In this document: positions 13,905-22,280 of the stretch, one piece after another
How the letters are laid out: each line of letters starts with the position of its first letter
Numbering within the stretch: the first letter of the stretch is position 1
Assembly: GCA_947304185.1 (NCBI GenBank)
Contig: CAMZAM010000002.1
Span: 124,001 to 188,000 of the forward strand
Direction: 5' to 3'
Origin: an uncultured Bacteroidales bacterium
GTDB taxonomy: Bacteria; Bacteroidota; Bacteroidia; Bacteroidales; F082
DNA length: 64,000 bases
Notes under the pieces: generated by a model
What the model saw: the letters and a program-made list of their open reading frames with translations, nothing else
Databases searched by the model: none
Told to the model about the DNA's origin: nothing
Position numbers and translations under genes: made by a program

Positions 13905-15482
13905 CTATTTCATATAAACCACAAACTTGTCGAAATCAAACACGGCATCTGTCTTTTCGAAGAATTTCAATCCGATGTTGCCGGGTGTTGTGATTAATGG
14001 CAGATTTTTGGTGATGGCTACCACGGCATCAGGGAAAGTAACGCCACAGAGCTGACACTGTTCGGTGATGATGTATTGTGCAACCACCTGGCCATTTGGA
14101 GCGACAGCCTCATGAAGTTCCATATCGGCATTGTCGGCAAGAAACTTCTGAACTTCCTCGGTCTGATAAATAAGGAACAACAGTTCCGGATTGCCAAAAT
14201 CGATGAGGAAGTTACCGCTGATCGTCCTGGGTTTTATCCCCTCGTCGAGTGTCGCGCTGGTCTCGACAGCGAACATATCCATGTATGTGTCGGTGTTAAT
14301 TGTGCTTGTCGAATAACCGTCTTTCTTGGTGTGGAGCGATTTCCTGTTGAGCATCTGCATACGTAAGTTGCCGAGGTCAAGGTTGACGATGCGGCTGCCT
14401 CTGTCAAGGTCGTTGTGCAGATACATCACCGGCACCGCCACTTCGTAATTCCCGTAATCGTAATTCGACAAAACAAAGACATCGCCATTAAAAGATGTGC
14501 TTTTACCTATCCGCACCGTTCCGTTAGCTTTGTGTGTAATCTTATAGACGCGTCCGCCGAGGCTTATTTTCTCTTTCCCGCCAGTTGGTGTCAGAGTCAA
14601 ATCCGACAGTATCCCGCTGTTGAAAACATAGGCTGAGTCGGCAAGAAGAGCAGGGATGCCCGATTCCACAAGGATAGTGGCGTCAGCTGTGCCGTTGATG
14701 CTCGCCGTGAATACATAATGTGCGCCTTGTTTTGTGAGTTCGAAAGTCTCGCCCGCAGGCTTGTTCTGGGCATTAAAGCTCATCGTCATCATTATCACTG
14801 AAACCAGCCCCATCAGGTTGCCAGCCATGTGAACGAAGATGGCGAAGATGTGATTGTCATGCTTTTCCTGATAATAGCCGGCGATTAAGCCTAAAACAAA
14901 GGTGAAGACTAGGACTCTGATGATAAACATCGTATCGACACCCGAAGCAAGAAGTACCAGGTGTGCTGCACTGAAGGTCAGAGCGCTTATCAACACCGGC
15001 AAGCTTATTCTCCTTTTAAAAATATTGAATCCCCAAGCGCTGAGCGACTTCAAATAGTTTTGAAAAAATCCTCTGAAAAGGAACTCCTCTCCTATGCTGG
15101 CAAGGATAAACACCGACAGGAAATTTTTCAAAAACGTAGTGTTTTTCATCAAAGGATGAGTCTGTATCGAGCCGGTGACAATGACAGAGATGATGTTCAT
15201 GACCACGTTTATCACCACAGCGCAAAGGATTCCGAATAATATCGGCTTTAGTATCTGGTTTACTTTCGGCATCGCGATGCGATATTTAACCTGCTTTTTG
15301 AAGGCTAAAATCAGCAGAACCGATAGAATCAGCATGGTGCCATGATTCAGGACCGAATCTTCGACAATGCTTGAGTTCAGTTGCCAGTGATGCCCCATAA
15401 AAATCGAGACAAAATAAACCACAGCGGTTAAAATCAATCCGCTAAGGAATACAAACAAAGGATTTTCTGCAAGTTTTTTCAT
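13905..15482 (-). CDS. CPBP intramembrane protease fused to a retropepsin-like domain
   Basis: A 525-residue protein. Residues 1-235 are a CPBP (CAAX type II, Abi) membrane protease with all motifs: GEEFLFRGFFQ, FSAAHLVLL and the last His in FVHMAGNLMG. Residues about 245-525 form an extramembrane domain resembling a two-lobed retropepsin/pepsin-like fold: ATILVESG in the first lobe, GNFLIDFGN in the second and the family ending GNIGLKFF...VFDFDKF. The normal DTG/DSG catalytic words are replaced (ESG, DFG), so this half may bind rather than cut. Promoter word at 15507-15514. A decayed second copy of the CPBP core lies at 17763-17949. Confidence 0.8.
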   Translation of the reverse strand: MKKLAENPLFVFLSGLILTAVVYFVSIFMGHHWQLNSSIVEDSVLNHGTMLILSVLLILAFKKQVKYRIAMPKVNQILKPILFGILCAVVINVVMNIISVIVTGSIQTHPLMKNTTFLKNFLSVFILASIGEEFLFRGFFQNYLKSLSAWGFNIFKRRISLPVLISALTFSAAHLVLLASGVDTMFIIRVLVFTFVLGLIAGYYQEKHDNHIFAIFVHMAGNLMGLVSVIMMTMSFNAQNKPAGETFELTKQGAHYVFTASINGTADATILVESGIPALLADSAYVFNSGILSDLTLTPTGGKEKISLGGRVYKITHKANGTVRIGKSTSFNGDVFVLSNYDYGNYEVAVPVMYLHNDLDRGSRIVNLDLGNLRMQMLNRKSLHTKKDGYSTSTINTDTYMDMFAVETSATLDEGIKPRTISGNFLIDFGNPELLFLIYQTEEVQKFLADNADMELHEAVAPNGQVVAQYIITEQCQLCGVTFPDAVVAITKNLPLITTPGNIGLKFFEKTDAVFDFDKFVVYMK

Positions 15483-15506
15483 TTTTTATAATTTTAAATG
15501 GATTCG

Positions 15507-15514
15507 CAAAGATA
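15507..15514 (-). promoter_or_regulatory. -7 promoter word of the CPBP fusion gene
   Basis: Reads TATCTTTG on the minus strand, 24 bases before the start at 15482. Confidence 0.65.
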
Positions 15515-15521
15515 TGAAAAA

Positions 15522-15727
15522 TTACCCCATCACGACATCCAAAACCATCATCAACACAAAACCTATAGCGAAGCCTATTGTTGAGAGGTTGGAATGCTCA
15601 CCTGACGATGCCTCGGGTATCAGCTCTTCGACCACCACGCCGACAGCTTCGAACGCGGTCCTTCAGGAGTGTTGGCACCGAGCATGGTGCCAAGAAGCGG
15701 TATCAAAAGACCTATAGTGATGCCCAT
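15522..15727 (-). pseudogene. ZIP metal transporter gene reduced by internal deletion
   Basis: The first 18 codons from ATG 15727 read like a ZIP N-terminus (MGITIGLLIPLLGTMLGA). The last 44 codons, in another frame and ending at TAA 15522, match the ZIP C-terminus: VVVEELIPEASSGEHS (metal-site helix) and GFVLMMVLDVVMG. The 200 or so residues between are missing and the frame is broken at the join. A functional copy is not in the window. Confidence 0.75.
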
Positions 15728-15735
15728 TTTATACC

Positions 15736-16245
15736 TTATTTATTCATCAGCCTGTTTTCGCCCCAAGTATACTGCGGATAAGCTTTCTTCAGGTCGTTGT
15801 AGGAGCCCTTCACGTCGCTGCTGCCGCTGGTAGCGAATACGTTGAGAGTTTTGCCGCTGAGGTCATGTGCCTCGATGAAGGTGTTGACGATAGTTGGAGC
15901 CGTGTACCACCAAATCGGGAAGCCAATCCACACCACGTCGTAGTCGGCGATGTTGTCGCAATGACCTTTTATTGCCGGACGTGACGATTTGTCTTTCATC
16001 TCAAGGGTTGAGCGTGAGTTTTTGTCGCGCCAGTTGAGGTCGGCGGCGGTGTAAGGCACCTCAGGTGTGATTTCGTAAAGGTCGGCGTTGAATTCTTTAG
16101 CCAGACGTTGTGCAGCGGCCTTTGTTGTGCCGGTTGCTGAGAAGTAAACTACAAGTGTTTTCATGTCTTTTTTGTTATTATCTTGTGAATATGCAGTAAT
16201 ATTTAGGCCTAATATTGCTGCAAGGATGATTAAAAGTTTTTTCAT
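15736..16245 (-). CDS. Exported flavodoxin
   Basis: A 169-residue protein with a signal peptide (MKKLLIILAAILGLNITAYSQ), then a flavodoxin domain. The FMN phosphate loop is FSATGTTKAAAQ and the aromatic flavin site is FPIWWYTAPTIV. ATG 16245 is used because the promoter word at 16261-16268 lies in the longer frame. Flavodoxins carry electrons on FMN; exported versions occur in gut Bacteroidota and Firmicutes and their partners are not known. Next to the ZIP remnant. Confidence 0.88.
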   Translation of the reverse strand: MKKLLIILAAILGLNITAYSQDNNKKDMKTLVVYFSATGTTKAAAQRLAKEFNADLYEITPEVPYTAADLNWRDKNSRSTLEMKDKSSRPAIKGHCDNIADYDVVWIGFPIWWYTAPTIVNTFIEAHDLSGKTLNVFATSGSSDVKGSYNDLKKAYPQYTWGENRLMNK

Positions 16246-16260
16246 GATTGATATTTTTTG

Positions 16261-16268
16261 CAAAGATA
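16261..16268 (-). promoter_or_regulatory. -7 promoter word of the flavodoxin gene
   Basis: Reads TATCTTTG on the minus strand, squeezed between the GNAT-YoaP stop (16270) and ATG 16245. It gives flavodoxin its own transcript. Confidence 0.7.
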
Positions 16269-16269
16269 A

Positions 16270-17019
16270 TTAAACCTCATCAATAACTTTCAAGAACCTC
16301 TTGTCGTTCATCTGCTCGTTGGTCAAATATGCGCCGTCACGGAAGAAAGCGTATGTGGTGATGGGTGTAGGGGCATTTTGTGCCTCCGACTTGCTCTGCA
16401 AGTGAATGGCTTTGAACGACACTCCCTTTTCCTTAGCTACGGCTTCAAGAACAGGAACATACTTGGCGTTGAACGGACACTGGCTGGTGTAATATAGCAC
16501 ATATCCCTTTTCGTCGGTATGCGGATGCTTGGCGCACTCCTTGAATTTCGGAACCTTAGCGTTTTTAGCAAAAGGCAGGTACCAAAGCTGGATGCCGTTG
16601 TCAGCCTCGTCACAAACCGTGAATCCTTTGTGTGACAGATATTTCGGGTCGGCTAAAAATGGCTTTTTCTTTGCCGATGAGAGGATGCACAATCCGCTCT
16701 TTCCTTTTTCTTTGCTGTCGCGAATACACTCGTTGAGCAAGTCGTTTGAATAGCCGTTTCCCTTGAAACTGCCTGACACCCAAAGGCAGTCGATATACAT
16801 GTAATTGTCCGCCACAATCGGGTTCCAGGCATTCTCGGCAGGGATATACTCGATAAAGCATTTTCCTCGCTCGACACTTTTCAGAAACACCAATCCTTCA
16901 TCGAAACGCTCCGCCAGCCATGTTTTTTTCGATGCAACCTGAACGTCCTTGTTGTTTGAAATCGCGCAGCAGATATGCTCTTGCTCGATGTTCTCTTTTG
17001 TAACTTTAATGTATTCCAT
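16270..17019 (-). CDS. GNAT acetyltransferase with C-terminal YoaP thioredoxin-like domain
   Basis: A 249-residue protein. Residues 1-155 are a GNAT domain (acetyl-CoA loop around SGSFKGNGYSNDLL). Residues about 160-249 are a YoaP-like domain with YYTSQCPFNAKYVP, a single Cys at the position of a thioredoxin active site. YoaP-type fusions are common in anaerobes and uncharacterised. It appears to be a single gene; no clear promoter word lies directly before ATG 17019. Confidence 0.85.
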   Translation of the reverse strand: MEYIKVTKENIEQEHICCAISNNKDVQVASKKTWLAERFDEGLVFLKSVERGKCFIEYIPAENAWNPIVADNYMYIDCLWVSGSFKGNGYSNDLLNECIRDSKEKGKSGLCILSSAKKKPFLADPKYLSHKGFTVCDEADNGIQLWYLPFAKNAKVPKFKECAKHPHTDEKGYVLYYTSQCPFNAKYVPVLEAVAKEKGVSFKAIHLQSKSEAQNAPTPITTYAFFRDGAYLTNEQMNDKRFLKVIDEV

Positions 17020-17180
17020 TTTTTGTTTGAAATTGCTTTGTCAATCAAAATGCAAATATAATAAAATCGTACCAAAGCTGTATTATTTTTCACCTCTTTT
17101 TGAACATCATTCATTAAATATTGTGATTAAAAAATCAAAAATCACTAATAATGGTGATGCCGGCGTATCTTCCAAGGTGG

Positions 17181-17188
17181 TACTTTTG
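17181..17188 (+). promoter_or_regulatory. -7 promoter word of the ECF S-component gene
   Basis: TACTTTTG matches TAnnTTTG, 24 bases before ATG 17213. It lies inside a longer open frame, so the shorter start is preferred. Confidence 0.6.
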
Positions 17189-17212
17189 CAAAAAAATTTA
17201 AAACATAATAAA

Positions 17213-17761
17213 ATGAAAAACGTATTAAAACTTTTGTTGATGGGGATTGCCTATCTCGCAATCTTTATTTTAGGAGCAACAAGTGGAATTATTCATCCGA
17301 TGTGTTATGCTTATATTGGCGCATTGTTGCCATTGTTGTTTTCCTTCGTGTATCTTTACACAACAAAAATCATCAAGGGATTTGGAGTGACAACTTTCTT
17401 GAACGGATTTATCTTGGTTTTGTTCCTTTTGGCAGGCGAGGCTGACTGGACACTCGTGATCGGATTTATAGCTTTGACCGCACTTTCTGAAATCCTCAGA
17501 TATTTCTTGGGATACAACACAAAGAAAGGCGTCCGTTGGGGATTTGTGCCGTTCGCGTTCTCATTCTTCGCATATACCTTACATTGGTGGACCGACACCG
17601 AGGGCTCGCTTGCAGCTGCCGTCGAGGAGATGCCTGCAGGCTATGACGAAATGATGAAACCTGTCATCGACAACGTGCCGATGTTGATTGTAGTGTTGCT
17701 TTTAACAATTCCTATTTCAATTTTTGCAATAAGAATTGCTGAACGGACTTGTAAGAAATGA
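17213..17761 (+). CDS. MptD/Trep_Strep-type ECF transporter S component
   Basis: A 182-residue protein with five to six membrane helices. The order and words FILGATSGIIHPMCYAYIGALLP, GVTTFLNGF and AALTALSEILRYFLGY-like segments match the MptD family of predicted energy-coupling-factor substrate-binding subunits. These subunits need an A/A'/T module; none is next to it here, so it would have to share a module encoded elsewhere. Ligand unknown. It ends one base before the CPBP remnant. Confidence 0.75.
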   Translation: MKNVLKLLLMGIAYLAIFILGATSGIIHPMCYAYIGALLPLLFSFVYLYTTKIIKGFGVTTFLNGFILVLFLLAGEADWTLVIGFIALTALSEILRYFLGYNTKKGVRWGFVPFAFSFFAYTLHWWTDTEGSLAAAVEEMPAGYDEMMKPVIDNVPMLIVVLLLTIPISIFAIRIAERTCKK

Positions 17762-17762
17762 T

Positions 17763-17949
17763 TTAATGCCCAATTATCAGTGAAACCAATCCCATCAGGT
17801 TGCCAGCCATGTGAACGAGGATGCGGACGATAAACATCGTGCCAACTCCCGAAGCAAGGAAAATCAGATGTGCCGCGCTGAAAGCCAAAGCGCTTATCAA
17901 AACAGGTAAGCTGATTCTTCTCAAATAGTTTTGAAAAAATCCTCTGAAA
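17763..17949 (-). pseudogene. Duplicated, deleted fragment of the CPBP protease gene
   Basis: In the minus strand this segment reads RGFFQNYL, RRISLPVLISAL, FSAAHLIFLASG and VHMAGNLMGLVS, words of the CPBP gene at 13905-15482 in the same order. Two internal stretches (about 12 and 24 codons) are missing. The active-site EE motif is cut off at the right end and the C-terminal domain is absent. It overlaps the last codons of the PhzF gene. Confidence 0.75.
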
Positions 17950-18766
17950 CAATAGCAGCGGTGCCGCCGACGAAGATGTTTCCATCTGGTAGGATGCGGG
18001 TGGCGATAACCGAAGGCCTTCCCATTGCCTCGCCTTGGATGAAGGCGCATTCAGCCTCAGTGCCGAGACGGCCGTTTTGTTGCAAATAATATGTCAGCGA
18101 GGCGTTGGCAGTGCCTGTCGCCGACTCCTCCGGGATGTCGTACAACGGCGCAAAGTCGCGCACATGAGCGGTGTAGCCGTCGTCACCGAAAGCGAAGACG
18201 TGGAAACTCACGGCATCGTATTTCTTTGTGATGGCAGCGATAGCCTCCATATCGGGCTGCAGCGACTGCAACGTTGCCACATCGGGCAGCGGAATCATGA
18301 AGTCAGGGAGGCCGGCGGAGACGATCTGAACAGTGTAGGGGCAAAAAATGTTTTGCCCGTACAACCCCAATGCTCTGTAAATCTCTTCAGTGGCTTCAAC
18401 GGTAGCTACTATGCACGGCTTCGCCATCTGCATTAGCACCTTGTCGCCGGCTTCGATGGTCAGGTCGCCTGCTTTAGTGTGGCAGAGACATTGTCCTGAT
18501 GCGAGTCCTTTCTTATGAAGCAGGAAAAACGAGGCTATGGTGGCGTGACCGCACAACTCCACCTCGGCTTTCGGGGTGAAGTAGCGTATCGTGAACTCTT
18601 TTTCGCCGTCGCGCCGTACGAAAGCCGTCTCCGAATAACGCAGCTCGGCAGCGATTTTCAGCATCAGCTCTTCTTTCGGGAAAGAGTCCGAGTCGAGCAG
18701 CACCACTCCGGCTGGATTTCCGCCGAAAGGCTTGTCGGTAAAGGCATCAACGATGAAGTAGTTCAT
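17921..18766 (-). CDS. PhzF-family isomerase-like protein with replaced C-terminus
   Basis: A 281-residue PhzF/diaminopimelate-epimerase-fold protein. It has FTDKPFGGNPAGVV, the catalytic Glu in YSETAFV (about Glu45), CGHATIASFF, and the second-lobe phrase SATGTANASL. The last eight residues (SEDFFKTI) and the stop codon come from the CPBP-derived DNA, whose own frame there reads RGFFQNYL. The original C-terminal end was therefore lost, but only by a few residues, and the fold is probably intact. Reaction unknown, as for most of the family. Confidence 0.88.
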   Translation of the reverse strand: MNYFIVDAFTDKPFGGNPAGVVLLDSDSFPKEELMLKIAAELRYSETAFVRRDGEKEFTIRYFTPKAEVELCGHATIASFFLLHKKGLASGQCLCHTKAGDLTIEAGDKVLMQMAKPCIVATVEATEEIYRALGLYGQNIFCPYTVQIVSAGLPDFMIPLPDVATLQSLQPDMEAIAAITKKYDAVSFHVFAFGDDGYTAHVRDFAPLYDIPEESATGTANASLTYYLQQNGRLGTEAECAFIQGEAMGRPSVIATRILPDGNIFVGGTAAIVSEDFFKTI

Positions 18767-18794
18767 AAATTATTGCTTAAAAATGTCAGATTGT

Positions 18795-20147
18795 TTACAT
18801 AACTGTCACTTGTTTCGTTTCCATGCCCTGAGCAGTTTCCACTTTGATGAGGTACACTCCGGATCCCTGATTACTGAAGTCATATTCAAAGACGTCGCCG
18901 ATGGCTGAAACTTTAAATATTTCTTGTCCTAAAGTATTGAAGATGCTGATGTTTTGGATATTTTCAGCCTCGATTTTCACAATACCTTTAGTCGGGTTAG
19001 GATAAACCGCTGAAACGACATTTGCAACTTCGGAGACTGCTGCCGGCTCAGCTTCAATGAATTGATAGAAACCATTTAAACCGAACTCGTCGTACCAGTT
19101 GGAGTTTTGATAAGCCTCTGCGCATCCGCAAGGGACTGTAAGGACTTGACAACCAAATTGTTCAAACACTACACAATTCCATCCTGGCTCGTTGCCGAGT
19201 TCAGGAGGTGTGGTTGCCAGAGAGACAGCACCTGTGAAATTGGAGCATTGTCTGAAGGCATAGTCGCCAATGAAAGTAACCGACTCGCCGATGGTCAGAG
19301 TGCCATCAAAACCTGAACACTGGAAAAATGCGCCGCTTCCGATTGTAGTCACTGAGTTCGGAATGGTTAAATCGCCAGTCAGATTGAAACAGAATGAGAA
19401 GGCACCTGCTCCGATTGAAGTCACTGATTCCGGTATGTCGATAGATGTCAGGCCGTTAAGACCGCAAAAAGCGTTTTCACCGATTGATGTGACGGTATTA
19501 GGGATCACGGTGTTTGCACATCCAGTAAGCAACTCGTTTGTGCTTGTAATGATGATGGCATTACAGTTGTCTCTTGAATCGAAAACAGGGTTTGCCGGGT
19601 CGACGGTCATGCCGCTGAACTCGCAATATCTGAACGAGCTTGTGCCGATTGATTCCACGTTGCTTGGGATGTTCAGCACGCCATGTATGCCGTTACAATC
19701 ATCGAAAGCATAGTCACCGATAGTTTTGACGGAGTTACCTATTACCAAATCACCATCAAAGCTATAGCAAGTGAAGAATGCGCTGGGTTCAATGGTGATG
19801 ACGGAGTTAGGGATCACCAAATCGCCAGTAAAACCTGAGCAATAGGCAAATGCACCATCTTCGATGATGGTCACGGAATTCGGGATAGTCAGGCTTGTCA
19901 GATAAAAACAATACAAAAATGCGCTGTTGCCGATGTTTGTCACAGCATAATCTGTGTCTTCGTAACTAACCGATTCCGGAATGACCAACGGTCCGGTGGC
20001 ATCGTAGCCATTGACATGACCTGTAACCGTGACAGAAACGCCGTCGTCGTTAACGCGATAATTCAAATCATCTACCGTGAAAGTCTGCGAATTGGCAAAG
20101 CCGGAAAACACAAATAACAACAAAAAAAGATGTAAATATTTTTTCAT
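18795..20147 (-). CDS. BspA-like leucine-rich repeat surface protein with type IX secretion tail
   Basis: A 450-residue protein. Signal peptide 1-21 (ends FANSQ), then about eleven BspA/LRR_5 repeats (about 45-340) of the form 'SVTSIGAGAFSFC...LTSIDIP'. The C-terminal domain (about 375-450) starts VYPNPTKG and ends VYLIKVETAQG, the type IX sorting signal that is cleaved while the protein is attached to the cell surface. BspA-like proteins bind host or matrix components in some species. One gene with its own promoter (20182-20189). Confidence 0.92.
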   Translation of the reverse strand: MKKYLHLFLLLFVFSGFANSQTFTVDDLNYRVNDDGVSVTVTGHVNGYDATGPLVIPESVSYEDTDYAVTNIGNSAFLYCFYLTSLTIPNSVTIIEDGAFAYCSGFTGDLVIPNSVITIEPSAFFTCYSFDGDLVIGNSVKTIGDYAFDDCNGIHGVLNIPSNVESIGTSSFRYCEFSGMTVDPANPVFDSRDNCNAIIITSTNELLTGCANTVIPNTVTSIGENAFCGLNGLTSIDIPESVTSIGAGAFSFCFNLTGDLTIPNSVTTIGSGAFFQCSGFDGTLTIGESVTFIGDYAFRQCSNFTGAVSLATTPPELGNEPGWNCVVFEQFGCQVLTVPCGCAEAYQNSNWYDEFGLNGFYQFIEAEPAAVSEVANVVSAVYPNPTKGIVKIEAENIQNISIFNTLGQEIFKVSAIGDVFEYDFSNQGSGVYLIKVETAQGMETKQVTVM

Positions 20148-20181
20148 ATTGAGTAGTTTTAAATTGTGAAGTATTTTTCTG

Positions 20182-20189
20182 CAAAGATA
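20182..20189 (-). promoter_or_regulatory. -7 promoter word of the BspA-like gene
   Basis: Reads TATCTTTG on the minus strand, 34 bases before the start at 20147. Confidence 0.7.
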
Positions 20190-20283
20190 AAAAAAGAAAT
20201 GAGTAATATTTACATTGAATACAATCTTTATTTTTATGAAAAAAATACTTATCCGATTGTTGTTTCAGTGTAATTGTTTTTTA

Positions 20284-20291
20284 TATCTTTG
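20284..20291 (+). promoter_or_regulatory. -7 promoter word of the complete C10 protease gene
   Basis: TATCTTTG, 28 bases before ATG 20320. It lies inside a longer open frame that begins at 20215 and so fixes the start downstream. Confidence 0.7.
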
Positions 20292-20319
20292 CAGCCTTAA
20301 TCCTATTAAACTTAATCAT

Positions 20320-21339
20320 ATGAAAAGAGTTTTATCTGTATTGTTTTTATTTTGCGCTTTTTCTGGCTTTGCGCAAGAATTTCTCCTTAAATCAGAATGG
20401 GAACAAGGCTATCCTTACAACATGCTCTGCCCAAGAGATCCATTAAACGGTTATGCATATTGCGCTGCCGGTTGTCCAGCTGTTGCCATGGGACAGATTA
20501 TCAATTATTTGAGGACGACACAAGGCACTCGCTTTGACGATGGTGATGACTATCTCCATGATTATGCAGGTAGAATATATAATATTGATGACGATTGGGA
20601 AACGTTGCAATTTCCGTCATTTCCGCAGCTTAACATAATGTTGGATTCTGTCGATGCCACTTTCGAACGTGGCGGTGAACTCAGCGACACCCTGAAGGCT
20701 GCAGTGATTTTTGCTTGTGGCACTGCATGTACACAGATCTATACTTCTGATCTTGGTTCCGGTACATTCTATGTGGATCAGGCATATGCAGCGTATAAAC
20801 GTTTCGGCTTCACTGACTGTAAGCTGTTTCGTGACCCGACCGACGAGATGTTCAAGATTCTGATTTCCAATCTGGAAGCTGGCTATCCCGCCCATCTAGC
20901 CGTTGAAAATCCCGCAGGAACGGTCGGGCATAATGTAGTCGTCGACGGCTATCGCGAATCGGACGGCAAGTTCCACATCAACTTCGGCTGGGGTGGTCCT
21001 AATGATGACTGGTATGACATACCCGACCCTAATTTTGCTTATGGAATGACAAAGGTGGAAGGCATTATCGTGGATATCATCCCTGCCAGTGCCGCTGTCG
21101 ACGAGATTGCCAGCCGGCAGTCGCTTGAGGTTTATCCAAACCCAGCTTCAGATGTCATTTATGTTAAGAATATTTCTGGCGAACAGTTTGAATATTCCAT
21201 CTTCAATGTTATTGGTCAAAAGGTGGCTGTGGGCTATTCCGAAGGAACCATATCAGTTACTGATTTAGACCAAGGAGTATATATCTTACAAATCAAAGGT
21301 GACAATTCGCCTGAAACAGCGAAATTCGTGGTGAAATAA
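20320..21339 (+). CDS. C10 family (streptopain-like) protease with type IX secretion tail
   Basis: A 339-residue protein. Signal peptide 1-19 (ends SGFAQ) is followed directly by the protease domain. The catalytic Cys is in AAGCPAVAMGQII and the catalytic His in GHNVVVDGY; a Trp-rich block, INFGWGG, closes the site. Unlike SpeB there is no large inhibitory propeptide before the domain. Residues about 270-339 form the sorting domain (VYPNPASDV ... VYILQIKGD). Paralog of the partial gene at 1-648. Probably a surface or secreted cysteine protease; targets unknown. Confidence 0.92.
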   Translation: MKRVLSVLFLFCAFSGFAQEFLLKSEWEQGYPYNMLCPRDPLNGYAYCAAGCPAVAMGQIINYLRTTQGTRFDDGDDYLHDYAGRIYNIDDDWETLQFPSFPQLNIMLDSVDATFERGGELSDTLKAAVIFACGTACTQIYTSDLGSGTFYVDQAYAAYKRFGFTDCKLFRDPTDEMFKILISNLEAGYPAHLAVENPAGTVGHNVVVDGYRESDGKFHINFGWGGPNDDWYDIPDPNFAYGMTKVEGIIVDIIPASAAVDEIASRQSLEVYPNPASDVIYVKNISGEQFEYSIFNVIGQKVAVGYSEGTISVTDLDQGVYILQIKGDNSPETAKFVVK

Positions 21340-21341
21340 AC

Positions 21342-21373
21342 AAAAAGCGCTAATCGATGATTAGCGCTTTTTT
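21342..21373. terminator. Terminator after the C10 gene
   Basis: A 14-bp perfect stem (21342-21355 with 21359-21372) with a 3-base loop. The A and T ends would stop transcription from either side, serving both the C10 gene and the tRNA. Confidence 0.85.
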
Positions 21374-21374
21374 G

Positions 21375-21447
<73 letters not shown>

Positions 21448-21464
21448 CCTTTAGTTTTGCGGTG

Positions 21465-21472
21465 CAAAAATA
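21465..21472 (-). promoter_or_regulatory. -7 promoter word of tRNA-Phe
   Basis: Reads TATTTTTG on the minus strand, 18 bases before the tRNA 5' end. Confidence 0.6.
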
Positions 21473-21521
21473 CAACATTTTTTAATACCACAAACATTTT
21501 TTCAAAAAAATATTTTTTTTG

Positions 21522-21529
21522 TATCTTTG
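21522..21529 (+). promoter_or_regulatory. -7 promoter word of the coaX operon
   Basis: TATCTTTG, 20 bases before ATG 21549. It excludes the longer start at 21519 and drives the envelope gene cluster that follows. Confidence 0.7.
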
Positions 21530-21548
21530 CACCCTGAATTTCATTGAG

Positions 21549-22280
21549 ATGAACGAAATTTTAACCATCGATATCGGCAACACCAAGGCAAAATACGCGG
21601 TCTTCAGCGACAAAAACATCGTCGAAACTAACGTTTTCAACCCTCTTTCCGACGATTTGTCACGCCTTTTACAACGCCGACCGAATATTAATAAAGGTAT
21701 AATCTCGTCGGTAGGCGGGATGGTGCAAGACTGTCTACAACAACTTGGCAACCTGATAGTCATCGTTCTCAATAGCGAGACAAAACTACCGTTTAGCCTT
21801 AATTACAAGGAAAAATCGAAGATCGGAGCCGACCGTCTGGCCCTCGTGGCAGCCGCCTTCGCCGAACGGCCGCATCAAAACAGCCTCGTCATCGACATCG
21901 GCACCTGCATCACCTACGACATCCTTACCGCCGACGACCGTCATCTCGGCGGACCGATAAGTCCCGGCATGCAACTGCGCTTCAAGGCTATGCATGAACA
22001 TACCGCCCTCCTACCCCTCTGCGAGCCGACCCACGATGAACTGAAGATTATCTGCGACGACACCATCGAATGCCTCCAAAGCGGAGTGCAACTCGGGGTG
22101 CTTCACGAAATAAAAGAATTTATTCACCTTTATTCATTGAAGTTCAACGACTTAAGCGTTTTTATCACTGGAGGTGATAATATTTTCTTGCAAAATACGT
22201 TAAATAATTGTAACTTTGCAGGTTCAAACTTTATGTTTAACGGCTTAAGATTGATTTTGGAATTTAATGACAATCAATAA
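21549..22280 (+). CDS. coaX: Type III pantothenate kinase
   Basis: A 243-residue ASKHA-fold kinase. Motifs are the N-terminal phosphate loop DIGNTKAKYAVF, SKIGADRLAL, the catalytic IDIGTCITYD and GGPISPGMQLR. It phosphorylates pantothenate in the first step of coenzyme A synthesis, in the cytoplasm, and depends on a monovalent cation. Overlaps the porin-like gene downstream by 14 bases. This gene commonly heads envelope clusters of this type in Bacteroidales. Confidence 0.95.
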   Translation: MNEILTIDIGNTKAKYAVFSDKNIVETNVFNPLSDDLSRLLQRRPNINKGIISSVGGMVQDCLQQLGNLIVIVLNSETKLPFSLNYKEKSKIGADRLALVAAAFAERPHQNSLVIDIGTCITYDILTADDRHLGGPISPGMQLRFKAMHEHTALLPLCEPTHDELKIICDDTIECLQSGVQLGVLHEIKEFIHLYSLKFNDLSVFITGGDNIFLQNTLNNCNFAGSNFMFNGLRLILEFNDNQ

